Below are positions 28,332 through 41,282 of a stretch of 64,000 nucleotides of DNA, piece after piece (within the stretch, counting starts at the first letter, position 1; each line of letters begins with the position of its first letter). This stretch comes from Galaxea fascicularis (taxonomy: Eukaryota > Cnidaria > Anthozoa > Scleractinia > Euphylliidae). Below the pieces are notes generated by a model. It made no database searches, was not told the origin of the DNA, and saw only the letters and a list, made by a program, of their open reading frames with translations. A program made the translations under genes and the position numbers. Location: contig OX419343.1 of the NCBI GenBank assembly GCA_948470475.1, positions 16,055,828 to 16,119,827 of the forward strand, in the 5' to 3' direction.

Positions 28332-29778
28332 TTATTAAATTGGTCTGCAATCTCAGCCTTATCAGTATAGACTCTATTGTTACGTATCACTTTTGGTATG
28401 GGAGTTTGTCCCTTTGAGTTTCGTTTGATTAGCATACCGATTAGTCTCCAAGAAGCTCTCAAATTATTTTTACATAAATCAAAGTGTTGGCAGAAATAAC
28501 TTTTCTTACTTGTATTTTTAAGCCAGTTAAGTTTGTTGGCATACTTTTTATATTCAGCTACTTTAGCTGGGTTATTAGAAAAAAAATGTGTTTTATACAT
28601 TGCATGTTTTGTTTTGATTGATTTAAAAATGCCTTTTGTTATCCAAGGCTTAGCAGCTAATTTTCGTTTTTTTTGTGACATCTGCCTTATTGGTGCATGT
28701 TTATTTGCAATTGATTTAAGGAGGTCTATTGTTTTAGCTGTAATCTCATGGAGGTCATTACGCTCACTATATATAGCATTCCAGTTGACTGCACTAATAT
28801 CCTGTAAATAAGAATCTTCATTATACTTGCTATAATCCCTATAGTATCTGACTGTATTGTGCCTTTTTACTGGTATGTCAGTAATGCAAATAACTGGAAA
28901 ATGATCAGATAAGTCAACTGTGATTATTCCGGAAATAATTTGACTCGTAGTATTGGTATAGATGTGATCGATTAGCATAGCTGAATGATGGGTCAATCGT
29001 GTTGGCTTTGTTATTACCGGCAGTAGATTGTTAGAATAGAGCATATTTAGGTAATCGTCAGTAGGTTGGTGGCTATTGCATTTAAAGAAGTCTATATTCA
29101 TATCACCAAGGAGATAGCTGATACTTATTAAGGTTGAAGTGCTTGATTACCTCATCAAGTTTATCCTTAAATATATCAACATTTACTGGCGGGTGCTTGT
29201 AGATACAGCCAACCATTATAGGTCTCTTGCCATTACCGGGTGCTATTTCCACCCAAACAGATTCTATGTATGGAATATCTAGAGTTATATCTGTCCTTGG
29301 AATTGTCTTTAAACATTTGTTAATATAAAGGGCCACCCCCCCCTGCAGACGTTAGAGAGTCAGCATGGAATATATTATAATTAGGTAAATAAACATTGTC
29401 AACAGTATTCATATTGAGTCTAGTTTCTGTGATTCCTATGACATCAGGCTTTAGATGTAGGGAACATAACATATCTTCAAGTACGTTTAGGTTTTTTGTT
29501 AAACTCCTAATATTGCAATGGAGGAGAGAGATAGGTTTTGTTCCCAGCCTATATAGAACCTTATTTAAGCTGGGAATATCATAATAATTAGACTGGGGAT
29601 TTATAAACATGTTGTCTGGGTCAGCCTTATCAGCTTTGTCAGGGTTAGATATCATGTTGTATATATCTATATCTTTAAGGTTCTCAAGCTGCAAATGACT
29701 GGTTCCATTAAGCAGGTGAAATTCTCTGTTATCTAAATTATAAAATGGTAACTCTTGCAGACTATTTATGATCATCAT
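28332..29778 (-). pseudogene. LINE 1 ORF2, APE-type endonuclease part
   Basis: Endonuclease signatures: SLLHCNIRSLTKNL, IGITETRLN, GCIYKHPP, GDMNIDFF and DHIYTN...DLSDHFPV near the C-terminus, followed by the connector KPWITKGIFKSIK. Two frame changes are visible, one at the C run near 29333-29341 and one near 29110. The connector ends FNKHL at the Polinton junction. Confidence 0.82.
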
Positions 29779-29822
29779 GGTTATTTATATTAGCAACCAT
29801 AGTAATAGTTGAGCATAAAAAA

Positions 29823-30692
29823 TTATGAATTTCTTATCTGATCAAGGTAGTCCTCGAATTCCTCGTGTGTGACAAAGACTTCAGTTCTTGAAGATTCGTT
29901 GGCCTTTAGCAAGATCTTTCCATTTGCAGTCCACAGATATTTGTAATTGTTCTTTCGCTTGAATTCGTTGATAGGGCCAAAAAGTCGCTTTCGATAGCTC
30001 GTAAGGGATTCATTGATGTGGATTTTACTGTTGTTCGCCGCCGTATGATCGGTTGCGGCTTGTACAGATGGTAAATGGCTTGTATTCTTCCCAGATAAAT
30101 TCCTTCGTTTCTTGTAAACTTGTTCCCTTACGTCCCTGTAAACGAATTTGACGATCATTCAATGTTTTACTTTCTTAGTATCTGGTAGTCGATGAACTGC
30201 TCCAATATGGCTGTCGTCAATTTCAACGCCAATCAGGGATCCGATCTCCTTGACAAGCTGCTTGGGATTATCGTCGGGTAACACCGGAACGCCTGTTATT
30301 TCTAGACAGTCTCTTCTCGAATACTGCTGCATTTCGTCAATGGAACTATCGATCCGGTATAAGGACTGTTGTTGGCGATCGTTTTCATCAGTCATTGTCG
30401 ATAGTTCTGTTTGCATATTATCGGTGGCCTTCGTATTTTAAACCTCTACAAGCTTTTTTCCCAACGCATCTGACGCTTTGTTCACAGTTTGAAGTAGGCC
30501 CGCAACAGAATCGTATTTCGCCGATATGAAGGACTGCGAACTTTCGATGGAGTCAACCCGCGCTGTTAATGTCTTGATGGCCGTTCTCAGTGATTCTATT
30601 TCCACTTTAATCTCCCGCTTGATACTTGGCAGAAATTCTTTGTTCCACACTTTACATAAATCATCGATGTTTAGGTAGTTTCCCTTATCCAT
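29823..30692 (-). pseudogene. LINE 1 ORF1, coiled coil plus RRM-like region, two in-frame stops
   Basis: One continuous frame from MDKGNYLNIDDLCKVW: a heptad-rich coiled coil (about residues 20-110), the phrase YSRRDCLEITGVP that typically opens the RRM-like region of LINE ORF1 proteins, and a basic C-terminal part. It is interrupted by TAA at 30438-30440 and TGA at 30159-30161. The TGA lies where a CGA could have mutated. These proteins bind element RNA. Confidence 0.72.
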
Positions 30693-31147
30693 TTCAAAAC
30701 CATTTGAAGTATGTTTATTATACTGATTAGTAGCGTACTACAGACTGCATATTAAGCCGCCATTACCGCGTGGTCACCCCTACTATTTGAAGCGCCTAAG
30801 TTAGAGAATGATCTGAAAACTTTCATCTTAATTTGACAGTTTTATGATATACATGCTTATAGTAAAAGAGCGCTGGCGTTTCTCGTTCGTCTGACTCGAC
30901 AAACATTAATATATTTTGATTCTTGTTTTTGTTTAATCGTTAGAGTCATTTTCAGAGCTTGTGTTTTGGATGTTTCATAAGAAGTTGGCATTTTTTCTTT
31001 ACCAGTTGTTGTTGTTTTACAGCTTCTGCCTGCCAAAATGCCATGAAGTCACCTGTATCACAAAGGGCATTTAAGCTTAACAGATGCCTTGCCTTTTAAC
31101 TGGCTACTTGATTTCCATGTAACCTTTTAAGTACTCTTCAAATGTTT

Positions 31148-31186
31148 GCATGTGATCTTCACCATACGATGGTGAAGATCACATGC
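31148..31186. repeat. Perfect 18-bp-arm hairpin
   Basis: GCATGTGATCTTCACCAT, loop ACG, then its exact reverse complement. It lies just before the acceptor of the Harbinger Myb-like exon 2, where a stem could affect splicing. Confidence 0.95.
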
Positions 31187-31192
31187 ACGTAG

Positions 31193-31419
31193 CTAAGGAC
31201 AAAAAACCAGCACAGAAAAGAACAAAGATAACCCAACAGGATGTGTTGAAGAAAACAGATGACTCCTTGAGGTCATTTATAGAATACCAGCAACAAGCTG
31301 ACAGGCTTTTCCTTGAGGCAGAAATGGAAAGAGAAAGGAAAGAAGAAGAGAGAGAAGCGAAGAGAGAGAAAGAGGACCAAGAGTTCTTGCTGAAGTTAGC
31401 CAAAGTGCTGAAGGAGTGA
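31193..31419 (+). CDS. Harbinger Myb/trihelix-like protein, exon 2 (coiled coil)
   Basis: The acceptor CACGTAG before 31193 joins exon 1 in phase (A plus CT gives Thr). The exon encodes a C-terminal helical tail of about 75 residues, extremely rich in Glu, Lys and Arg (ADRLFLEAEMERERKEEER), a typical end for these Myb-like partners, and stops at 31417-31419. No stop or frameshift was seen in either exon, so this gene may still be spliceable in spite of its very large intron. Confidence 0.65.
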
Positions 31420-31908
31420 AGTTTGTACTGTTTTTGCAATCTTTGATCCAGTTTATGTTGACTTCTTAGTACCACTGCAAATTATTATCACATAAATTAG
31501 TGTTCATTATTTATTGGCAGTGGTGCTAGTGAATGTGAAAACTCTATCTAAAAAAATACTTGACGAAGAAGAATTTTTATTGTTCCCACACTGTTGTCAG
31601 TTGTTGTGGTTTTCATGGAAATGAATACGGTGCTTGATGTTGGTTCAATTCATTTTGCGTTTGTTTATCAGAGGGGAAAACCAGAGTACTTTGAATGAAA
31701 CAAATCATAAAGTATGGTAGGCACAGGAGAGGAGGTCAGCAGGGAGATCAGCTGACCTGGGATCAGATCAGAGTTTTTTATCGTTAAAAACCTCGCTTGA
31801 CTTGCCCCTGTACACCATTTTGAATTTGCAGTTTTTCATTAGTTTGTACTTGTTTTCGACATATTTTGGGGCAATTGTAAAGTTCTGAGTTTGCAGATGT
31901 AAGCATAA

Positions 31909-32449
<541 letters not shown>

Positions 32450-32452
32450 TAA

Positions 32453-34900
32453 CCTCTACATTACTGGCAAGTTTGTAATATTAACCCCCTAACTACATGT
32501 ACCAACAACATACATGCCATTGACCGGTGATGGATAAAACACTGACCCCCCCAGTCTATGGACTATCTCAATGGACTACACCTAAAAATGAGTACCTATT
32601 TAAAGTTGTAAGCTGCTATACCTTGCTTATGTTTGTTCTAGAACCACATACATAACACAAAATAGAAAAGTAGACTCCCTTTGTTCAGTATCACTGACTT
32701 ACAGTAGTTATGGGTATTGATTAGAATGTTCCATGCTCATGATAGTCTTCAGATCCAGTTGTTGTACTACACCCTCCCCCTACTTTGTAGTTGCAAATTA
32801 TTGATTCTCTCCCATCCCTACCCCCTTTTGAATGCCCACTGCAAATGGCTATTCCACTAGTATTTTATTTTAGACTACAAGTTTGTTCCTGAAATCCTCT
32901 GCCATGGAACTAAAAATATATTACATTTGTATGCAAATTAGCAACAACAAAAAAAAACAAGGAAACTTGGTCTGAGTTTATGCTTTTTGGACCATTTTGT
33001 GTTCATCAGTTGTTATTTTTAGGGGTAGTCCATTTTTAGGGATAGTCCATTTGGGTAGTCCATAATAGCTCAGTCATGAAATAATGCTTAGTCTATCATA
33101 AGTTTTGAAGCCCACAAAGAAGTCCATGACTGGAGATAAAAGCTACTCATCTGAAGAATGGGTGGAAAGTTTTATATGGATTGAAAAATATATTTTGGGA
33201 CAAGGTGTACTTTAATGTTCTGATAGTTTTTTAAATTTTTTTTTCACATTTTTTTAAAAGTCAAGTATTGAAAAATGTCATGCTGCTACTGGTAATTTTC
33301 ATCACCAGAGCAAATAAGGTTACAATGTGTCATAACTTTGTACTGCATTTATTTCCTTGTGCATGTCAACCACATTTCTTGTGGTTTCTCAATAAACATA
33401 CATATGTACCTACAAGAAGGAAGTCAGTGATTTATCGTAACATGATAATTAACAAATGGTAAACGCCATAGCGTGTACTATTGAGTTATGGTGCACGTGG
33501 GAGGTTGCTAAGCACGAAAGAAGCGTAAGAGTCGCACGAGGCGATAGCCGAGTGCGACTCTAGCTTATTGATTTGTTAAGCTGAACAGGGTGTACGTTTG
33601 GCCTCTCTGAAAGTGGATCCACTCTAGAAGGGAGGTACTGGTATGGTAAAATGTTAATTTGGCTCATTTACCAAAATCCCTCTTTTTCTCATGTTGCTTA
33701 ATTCATCATTGAGTACCAGACAAAGTCAGGTTGGTGCATTATGATATGCAATATAATTGTGATATATGGTTTAGCACATTTTCCCTTAAAATAGATTGCA
33801 GGGCTCTCTTTTTTTTTCCTTGGAATTGCAGCCCCAGAGTGCCTAAGTTTTAAGAGTACCCCCCATGGAGGGCCTAGAGACAATGAAATTTCCTCGGACT
33901 GTACCTTCTATTATATGAAATTTCATTTGTAGTCTACAAGTATCCAATCTGGTAATTTGTTTTTTAACATCAACATTCAGCAACATTTCACCAAATAAAT
34001 CATTTCCTGTTAATCAAGCAATGTTATCCTCAGCTCTTCTAGCAACTTGCAAATCTATGGGGGAAAATTAGGTATTAAATACAGACCCCAGTAATTTAGA
34101 AAGCAATCATTGAGTCTGTTATTTAAACATTCCCAGTTAAAACAACTCCGTAATATCTAACAATTTACATACAAGATATATCTTCCCAAAAGGCCAATTA
34201 TTTTGCTCTGTTCTGCTCACTCATGATCACCAATGACATGTAGTTTGCAGAGATACAATCTACTTTTTTTTAGTGAAGAACAGTTATGCTTAAATTTGCA
34301 CAGTTCAGTTTCCTTAAACCACTAAATTAGTTGTATTTTGCGGAATCCTTACATGTAGTAGGAGTAGTGCAAACAAAAAAGAAGCAAATTGCTCTTACAG
34401 CAGGAAACACTGTAGATTTCCTGGCTTTTTTGACATGCACAGGACTGCCCCTCTCTCTGTTTTTTATTTTGTTTTTTTTAGTACAGGCATGAGGCATAAA
34501 TTAACCCCCCCCAGGAAACCCTTGGACATAAAGCATGCTAAAACTGTCCCAAACCAAATATTAAATACTGAAAACAAGTCTAATTGAACAGTATCTCCAA
34601 AGTGTTTTATTACCCAGAATGAATCAAATATTGAGAAAAGAAAAAGAGTAGCAAATGATGCTTGAGTTTGTTGTATCATACTATCTGAGGTACCTAAATA
34701 GGATAGGTACAGAATAGGATAATAGTCTGTCAGAATACACAGACTTTGACCAGACTCTGGGAAAACAAAATTCTCTAGTCCAAAAATACTCAAAAAATCA
34801 TTACAAACAAAGCCAAAAAACTCCACCCGTCCCCATCACTTAAACATCTGGCAATAACTGTCAAATACACCCTTGGCATAAGAAGTTTATGAGACAAAAC
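32453..34900. other. Non-coding interior of the Harbinger element
   Basis: No credible gene. One exact 10-bp-arm inverted repeat (AGAGTCGCAC and GTGCGACTCT) at about 33527-33560 flanks GAGGCGATAGCCGA. The rest is AT-rich with short homopolymers. Given a normal Harbinger size, part of this may be further unrecognised insertions. Confidence 0.4.
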
Positions 34901-34904
34901 TGGT

Positions 34905-36121
34905 CTATGAAATAAAACTCATGAGGGCATTCCTTATGTCAGCGGCCTCCCTGTCTTGTTTTTCTTCTCTGTCACATGGTTGGATGTTGAGGTGTAATTG
35001 CACCCCCTCAAGCCATTCTTCATCAAATTCTTCTTTCATAACCTCACAGTAGTTATGAAGCACACAACAAGCTGTGACTGTTGTGGTTGCATTTTCAACA
35101 GACTGATCAAGCCTTTTTCCTAGGGATCTAATTCGTCCCTTCAGTCGTCCAAACGCATTTTCAACCACCACCCTTGTTTTGCTGTGTTAAAGGCCACCTC
35201 CTCATTGGTAAGGTTTCCCTGGTCAGTAAAAGGCCTCATTAACCAGTTGGTGAGTCCATAGGCTGAATCACCAAGAATGACGGGTGGTACCACAACGTTG
35301 GTGATAACTTTGCTTAATCCCATGGGAAGAAACATTCGTGCACAGCAGGCATCATAGAGAGAGGAATTCTTAAAAACACGAGAATCATGAACCTTTCCAG
35401 GCCAGCCAACATACACGTCTCTGAAAAGATAATCACTGTGCACCAAACCCTGAAGAATTATTGAGTAATATCCTTTGCGATTTACATAATCTGCGGGGTT
35501 TTCATTTCGTGCTAAAATTGCGACGTGACATCCATCGACAGCACCTACTACTTGGGGAAATCCTGCACGCTTGAAGAAAGCCGCAATTTCCGTTTCAATG
35601 TCTTGTCGAGTAACGGGCAAGTGAACAAGTCTCTTGAATAAAACTTCAACAATGGAGCTACATACCTCCAGCACGATTTCACAAACTGTTGATTTGCCCA
35701 CGCCAAAGAGGTTTGACACCGTCCTGTAACTGGCCGTGTCTGCGAGTCTGTACAATGTTATTGCAACTCGCTCGTGAAGAGATATCGCTTTACGATAGTT
35801 TGTATCCCGTCTCTCAACAAAAGGACCCAGTTCTTCACAAAGTTTCTCGAACGTGACCTGGCACATTCTTAAGTTTCCTACCCAGTCGTTGTTGGTCCAT
35901 TGCTCTTCCGCCATAGACCAAAATGTCTTTGCCCTTGGTTTGACCCAAAGTTCCCTGACTGGCAACTGTTGTAGGTAAGCGATCAGATTCACGAAAAACA
36001 TAAAACAAGCGCGTCTTTTCCTCCTCATGTACCAAATTCTCGCAATAACAGCTCGGTTTTCTTGTGCTCTACTAGGTTGCGTAAATAACAGCATTATTTT
36101 GTCAGCCATGTTACCACACAA
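34905..36121 (-). pseudogene. PIF/Harbinger transposase (HARBI1-like), one frameshift
   Basis: Reads as the DDE transposase of PIF/Harbinger: an N-terminal helical DNA-binding part (TFEKLCEELGPFV), then VVGAVDGCHVAI (first Asp), GWPGKVHDSRVF, VILGDSAYGL (second Asp) and VVENAFGRLKGRIRSL (catalytic Glu), with a C-terminal VLHNYCEVM. The likely start is MADKIMLL at 36109. A frameshift near 35165 separates the Glu-containing part (35171-34905) from the rest, so this copy would need recoding to be active. It is convergent with the Myb-like gene at the other end of the element. Confidence 0.87.
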
Positions 36122-36351
36122 TTTTGTTGTTGATATTTGCGTGATAGCTTATGTGGGATTTTCTTCACGGGTCCCTGGTAAGGAAAAGTATTTGGTACAC
36201 GCAAGCGAGGTGAATTGAAGCTCGCTAAGAATGCATGGAGTTAAGCATGTTTCCTCGGTGTGAACAACTTCTACAGCAAAGCATGGTTAACTAAACGCTG
36301 TTTTATTTAACAGTATTTCGGTAAACTTGTTTAACTGGTGTGAATGGGGTA

Positions 36352-36404
36352 TAACACAGATGGTGAGAAGGTTTCATGGTTGAAAATACAAAGCATGAGA
36401 TTCC
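36352..36404 (+). pseudogene. Transposase-like gene, continuation between two insertions
   Basis: After excising the Harbinger element with one TAA copy, the frame passes from VNRKT directly into NTDGEKVSWLKIQSMRF, with no frame change. About 17 residues remain before the second LINE enters near 36405. Confidence 0.75.
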
Positions 36405-36538
36405 ACAGCGAGCTTTTACTTGCCGAGAAGTGTCCCGTGTCGCGCGAAGACGCGGACAGAGCTCTGCAGTCATACCACCTTTAATTACTCAAAATCTGCA
36501 GTCAAATCATTTAAAATTGTGAAAAAAATCTTACCAAA

Positions 36539-37333
36539 ATGGGAGAGAATGTAAAATCATTGAAAAAGGAGAATGATAAGCTAAGAGAACAAGTTAAAAG
36601 TCTATCAGAAGATTTCCAGAGGTTCAGAGACAAGACGGCGGCCAAGGTCAGCAAAGAAGTATCGCCAAGTTCATGTGAATCACCCAGTGTACAAGATGTC
36701 CAATTCTTAAGTGAGGGCTATGACGACTTACTCAAGTCAAAAGAGCAAATAGCTAGAGAATTCCTGAAGCTGAAAAGCAGACTGGAAAGCATCGAATCCA
36801 ATCTCAATAACATCGCCAAAGTGGTCGACGACATCATGTCCTACAGCTACCAATACAACATAAAGATCATTCGAGTTCCACGGGCAAGTGACCGGGAAAC
36901 CTCTATGGAAATGGCGACCCTTTGCCTTAAAATTTTTAACGGTATAGGAGCTAATGTATCAATATCAGACATTGATATTGCCCACAGAGTTCAACTGAGA
37001 AATTCAAATCGCAGTCAGCGACAGCAGCCAATAATTTGCAAATTTGTAAGGAGAATGGCCAGTGAGCAAGTCATGGCAGTCAGGAACAATGCAAATCAAC
37101 TAACGGCAGATGATCTTGGCCTATCTTCCTCGACTGAAATTAGGCGGGTCGCTATCTTCTGTCACCTGCCTCCACGCTTACAGGAACTACTCCATTTGGC
37201 GAAGATACACCAAACGAATTACAGTTATAAGTATTGCTGGGCGAAGGAATCTGCAATTTTTCTATGCCAAACGGATGGCTCTAGAGCGATCAAATTACTC
37301 ACAAAGGAGGATCTGGATGACCTAAGGAAATGA
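36539..37333 (+). pseudogene. LINE 2 ORF1 (coiled coil plus RRM-like)
   Basis: 264 residues, open. N-terminal coiled coil (SLKKENDKLREQVKSLSEDF), a second heptad region near 80-100, then SYQYNIKIIRVPRA, which opens the RRM-like RNA-binding fold (compare YSRRDCLEITGVP in the other LINE), and a C-terminal domain ending TKEDLDDLRK. The protein frame looks intact, but the element as a whole is dead, so it is listed as a pseudogene. Confidence 0.7.
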
Positions 37334-37413
37334 AAGAACCAAACAACTCTACTACTCAAGATGAAGAGTCTAGATAAGTATCTTATTTTAGCTTATCTTT
37401 CGAACTTTTCTAA

Positions 37414-40400
37414 ATGACTCAGCGTAAAGACAAGCTTAGGTCAAAATGCTTGAAAGCATTTCTGCAAGAATTGCCATACTTTAACTTTAGGGGAGACCTA
37501 GCTGCTTACCATAGTCCGTTTAATAATAGTTTGCTCACCAGTAGCAAGACTAAAAAATCCTTAAATAAATTATCCAGTTTATATGACTTTGATTTGTTCA
37601 ATACAAATACAAGACAAGATGAAGATCTTAACTTCAATAATAATCTGTTGAACTATTGTATACAAAGCCGATATTATTCACCTCATAAATTTCAAGAATT
37701 GAAAAACAAATTAACAAGAGATGAAATCGATTGTAGTTTCTCTACATTTCATAATAATATCTTAAGTATAAATCGAAATTTAGAAAATCTTCAAACTCTT
37801 ATCTTGGATGAACTAAATTTTCGCTTTAATATCATTGGAGTCACAGAAACTAAAATTACCAATTCAAATTCTGTCGATTGCTGTCCAACAATACCGGGTT
37901 ATAACTTTAAACACGTTCCTACACCTCTGGCCTCTGGAGGTGTCGGAATGTTTATTGATGAAATGCTTAATTACAAAGTCTTAGAAAGAACATCTAATGA
38001 GGCATTTCAAGCTCTATGGATTGAAATTTCCTTTGTTAAAAAGAAAAATGTAATTTGTGACCGTTTTCAAAGCTATTTTGAAGAAACCGTTGAACAATTA
38101 ACTTCAACTGGAAAGCAACTCTACATTGTAGGAGATTTCAACATCGATCTTTTAAAATTTGAGACCTCTTGGTATAGTCACGATTTCTTGTTAGCTCTCC
38201 AAAGCTGTCATCTCATTCCTACCATTGATAAACCAACACGTGTTCGCAATAATTCAGCCACCTTAATCGATAATAGTTTTGTAAACAATCCTGAACAAGT
38301 GCAACTCAGTGGAAATCTGATTACTGACTTAAGTGATCATTTTGCTCAGTTTTGCATTACGAAATCCGTTAGGCAAAAGCCTACAAAATTAAAAAAACAC
38401 AAAGTTCGCGATTACTCACAATTTTCAGCGGATCGTTTTAATCATGACCTTTCTCAAGTTGATTGGAATGGCATCCTCTCCAATGCAACTAATGACATGG
38501 ACAAGATGTTTTCCTCTTTTTACAGCGAGTTCAACGAAGTTGTAAGTAAGCACGCTCCTATGAGAACACTCTCACGCCGCAAGGTGAAACAATGCTCTAA
38601 ACCATGGATAACTAAAGGAATAACAACTTCAATTAAGATTAAAAACAAGCTATCTTTATCTGGTAATGACACTAAATATAAATTTTATAGAAATAAAATC
38701 TGCAGTCTGACACGAATTAGTAAAAAACAATATTTCTGTGAATACTTCCAGGCCAACATTAATAATATGAAAAAAACTTGGATAGGAATAAATAACATAC
38801 TGAATCGTAAAACCAAGAAGAGTAAATCAATTAGTGCACTCAAGGACTAATAACGAGGTCTCCCGTGACCTGACTCGCATACCTAATATTCTTAATGAGC
38901 ACTTTCCTACAGTGGGACAAAAATTAGCAAATCAATTACCTTCAACTTCAAAATGTTTCACTGACTTCTCAGGGAAATGTAAATCAACTGTATCATCCTT
39001 CTTTTTTCAACCCATCACTCCAGCTGAAATTCGCCTGGAAATACTTTCTATTCCTAACAACAAGTCACACGGCCTCTACTCCTGCCCTACTCGTTTAATG
39101 AAGTGTGCAAGTGACGTTTTAAGTCATCTCTTAGCAGAAATCTTTAATTCATCTGTATTACTTGAACCTTATCCAGCCAAACTCAAAATGTCAAAACTCA
39201 TACCTATATTTAAGGCAGATGATGAAACTGAACCAAATAATTACAGGCCAATATCTTTGCTGTCTAATTTTAACAGAATTTTTGAAAAATTGATGTACAA
39301 AAGAATGAAAGTTTTTATAAATGAAGAAGACATACTTTATCACTCCCAATACGGATTTCGTGAAGAGCACTCAACCCAGCATGCAATTATTGACATAGTT
39401 AATACTATTATATGGACAAAGGTTTATTTTCGTGTGGTGTTTTTATAGACCTAAAGAAAGCATTCGATACAGTATATCATGCCATCTTACTTGATAAACT
39501 TAACCATTATGGCTTTCGCGGAATAATTAACAATTGGTTTTCATCCTATTTACAGAATCGAACACAAACAACACTAGCTGGTCCACATATCTCTGAAAGA
39601 ACATTAACGACTTGTGGGGTTCCACAAGGTTCCGTATTGGGCCCATTATTGTTTTTGTTGTATATCAATGATATTTATACCTGTTCCAAAGTGCTCAACT
39701 TTTATCTTTTTGCTGATGACACCAATATCTTATATGCGGACAAAAACCTTAAGTCATTAGAGCAAAAAGTGAATGCTGAGCTAAATAAATTGTATGTTTG
39801 GCTAACATCAAACAAATTAAATCTTAACATAAAAAAATCAAATTTCGTTATATTCCGCCCGTATCAAAAGGGTTTATCCTTTCAACCTAAAATAAGGATA
39901 TTTGACAATGAGAAGAATATGAACATTTCCCTAGACTGCAAAAATTATGTGAAGTACCTTGGAATATTAATTGACTCTAATCTTTCTTCGACAATCTTTC
40001 TTAAAAATTAGTAAAATCGTAGGTCTTATTGCAAAATTAAGACACTTTGTGCCTCTCCATACCCTATTAAATATTTATCAGTCTTTAATCTCTCCTTATA
40101 TCACTTATGGATTATCCATCTGGGGACAGGCCTGCAAGTCTCACCTAAATAATCTTAACATTACAAAAACGGGCATTACGTTTCATGTACTTCGCAAAAA
40201 AGAATGAGCATACCATACCGCTTTTTATTAATGCTAAGCTTTTGCCTTTGAACTTTTTGTACAAAACTTTATCTGAATTGATGCATGACGTTAGCACTGC
40301 CTGTGTCCCTATTAACATATGTAATCTATTTACGAAAACATCCAGAGTCCACTCGTACAACACACGTTCTTCTACTTCAGATAATTTTTACATAAAAGCT

Positions 40401-40496
40401 TCAAGACTTGAAATTAAAAAAAACGCCTTTTCAAGAATTGGTGCTAAATTATGGAATGAGATACCAAGCTCTCTGAGAGGACTACCAAAGAAATGA
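37414..40496 (+). pseudogene. LINE 2 ORF2, endonuclease and reverse transcriptase, several frameshifts
   Basis: Endonuclease motifs: NIIGVTETKI, GDFNIDLL and DLSDHFAQF. About ten residues that normally follow the WIEISF strand (the Y-R-x-P segment) are missing at NVICDRFQSYF near 38060, an internal deletion in the catalytic domain. RT motifs: NNYRPISLLSNFNRI, YGFREEHSTQHAI, GVFIDLKKAFDTVYH, VPQGSVLGPLLFLLYIND and FADDTNILYA. Frame changes near 38840, 39415, 39990 and 40190. C-terminus with HSYNTRSSTSDNFY. Confidence 0.85.
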
Positions 40497-40833
40497 TTCA
40501 AACTCAGAATTAAAAACAAACTGTTAAGTGTTCTTGAAGACGAAGATTCCTACATTGAGGTTGGTAGGATCATCTCTCAAGTAAATTAAAATACCAGTAG
40601 TAGTCCAAAAAAAAAATCAATTGAATTAAATTACATGCTTTTCCCATTTTTCCTTTTCCTTTTCTTTTTTTTCCTATTTCTCTTAATTTTAATAATAATA
40701 GTAATTAAAGTAATAAATAACTTGTAACTATTGATAGACTGGCCCGCCTAGACTAGCATAGCTATCCGCGGGCCAGCCCGACTGTAATATGTATTTTTAA
40801 TTAATAATAAAAATGATGATGATGATGATGATG

Positions 40834-41127
40834 ATGAAGAGCATCCATGGCAAATGAAATACAAGCATTCCCTCAGTGAAATGGAGGCTTGGAAAACAGT
40901 TGATTTCCAAAAGAGAGGAAGAGGGCGCCCAGTAGATCTCAAACGGGTTCAGTTACCATCTCTTTATGAAGCTGCCCGTGAAATCTCAAAGGCAAAGTTT
41001 GGTGATTTGATGCAGCTCCTGTCTTATGTCCCACCAGTTCATCAGAGATTTTACCATTTGCTTAAGCCCAAAGAAGTTCAAGCCATCACCAGTGGTAATG
41101 AAACAAGTGGCGAGGAAATTGAAGATA
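40834..41127 (+). pseudogene. Transposase-like gene, C-terminal part
   Basis: Right after the LINE's (ATG)n tail the frame reads EEHPWQMKYKHSLSEMEAW, then a basic RGRGRPVDLKR patch and a C-terminus of the form ISKAKFGDLMQLLSYVPPVH. That fits the C-terminal end of the same family (I/L-S-x-A/K-K-x-D-L followed by a PP-x-H/Y). The open frame runs to 41138. Possible splice donors lie at 41128 (GTGTAC) and 41130 (GTACGT). Only the first keeps the frame into the F-box exon at 41283. Confidence 0.65.
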
Positions 41128-41282
41128 GTGTACGTTAAGTTACTTTATAGTAATTTCTGTTCACTAAGTATAAACAATGGTATATGACTCAGGGTTCTCA
41201 GTTTTTGTCCTTAAATCTATCTATGGACTGTATGTTTCGTCCTTTCCTCTTCCATTCCTCTTCCTCTTTATTCTCTTTTCAG

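Larger units (their letters stand above)
8817..30800 (-). mobile_element. Non-LTR retrotransposon (CR1/L2-like LINE), minus strand, split by the Polinton
   Basis: Reading leftward: ORF1 (30692-29823), endonuclease (29778-28332), then after the Polinton the reverse transcriptase and C-terminus (10785-9167). The element ends with a (TTCAA)n-type 3' tail at 8817-8836. The RT C-terminal block with HSYNTR is characteristic of the CR1/L2/Jockey group. The element lies in the intron of the Harbinger Myb-like gene. Its 5' limit is not sharply defined and no target duplication was found. Several stops and frameshifts make it inactive. Confidence 0.8.
36405..40833 (+). mobile_element. Second CR1/L2-like LINE, plus strand
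   Basis: ORF1 at 36539, ORF2 with endonuclease and RT from 37414, and a 3' tail of (ATG)n ending about 40836, inserted in the transposase-like gene between SMRF and EEHPW. Limits are set from where the interrupted frame stops and resumes; no clear target duplication. The element is related to, but distinct from, the LINE at 8817-30800. Confidence 0.8.

Noticed and set aside
30699..31147. Possible extra gene between LINE 1 and Harbinger exon 2
   Set aside because: Only intron-like AT-rich sequence and the LINE 5' region; no coding evidence.
33523..33560. Short inverted repeat AGAGTCGCAC/GTGCGACTCT, considered as a terminator or ribozyme stem
   Set aside because: Nothing around it suggests an RNA gene; probably a common genomic palindrome.
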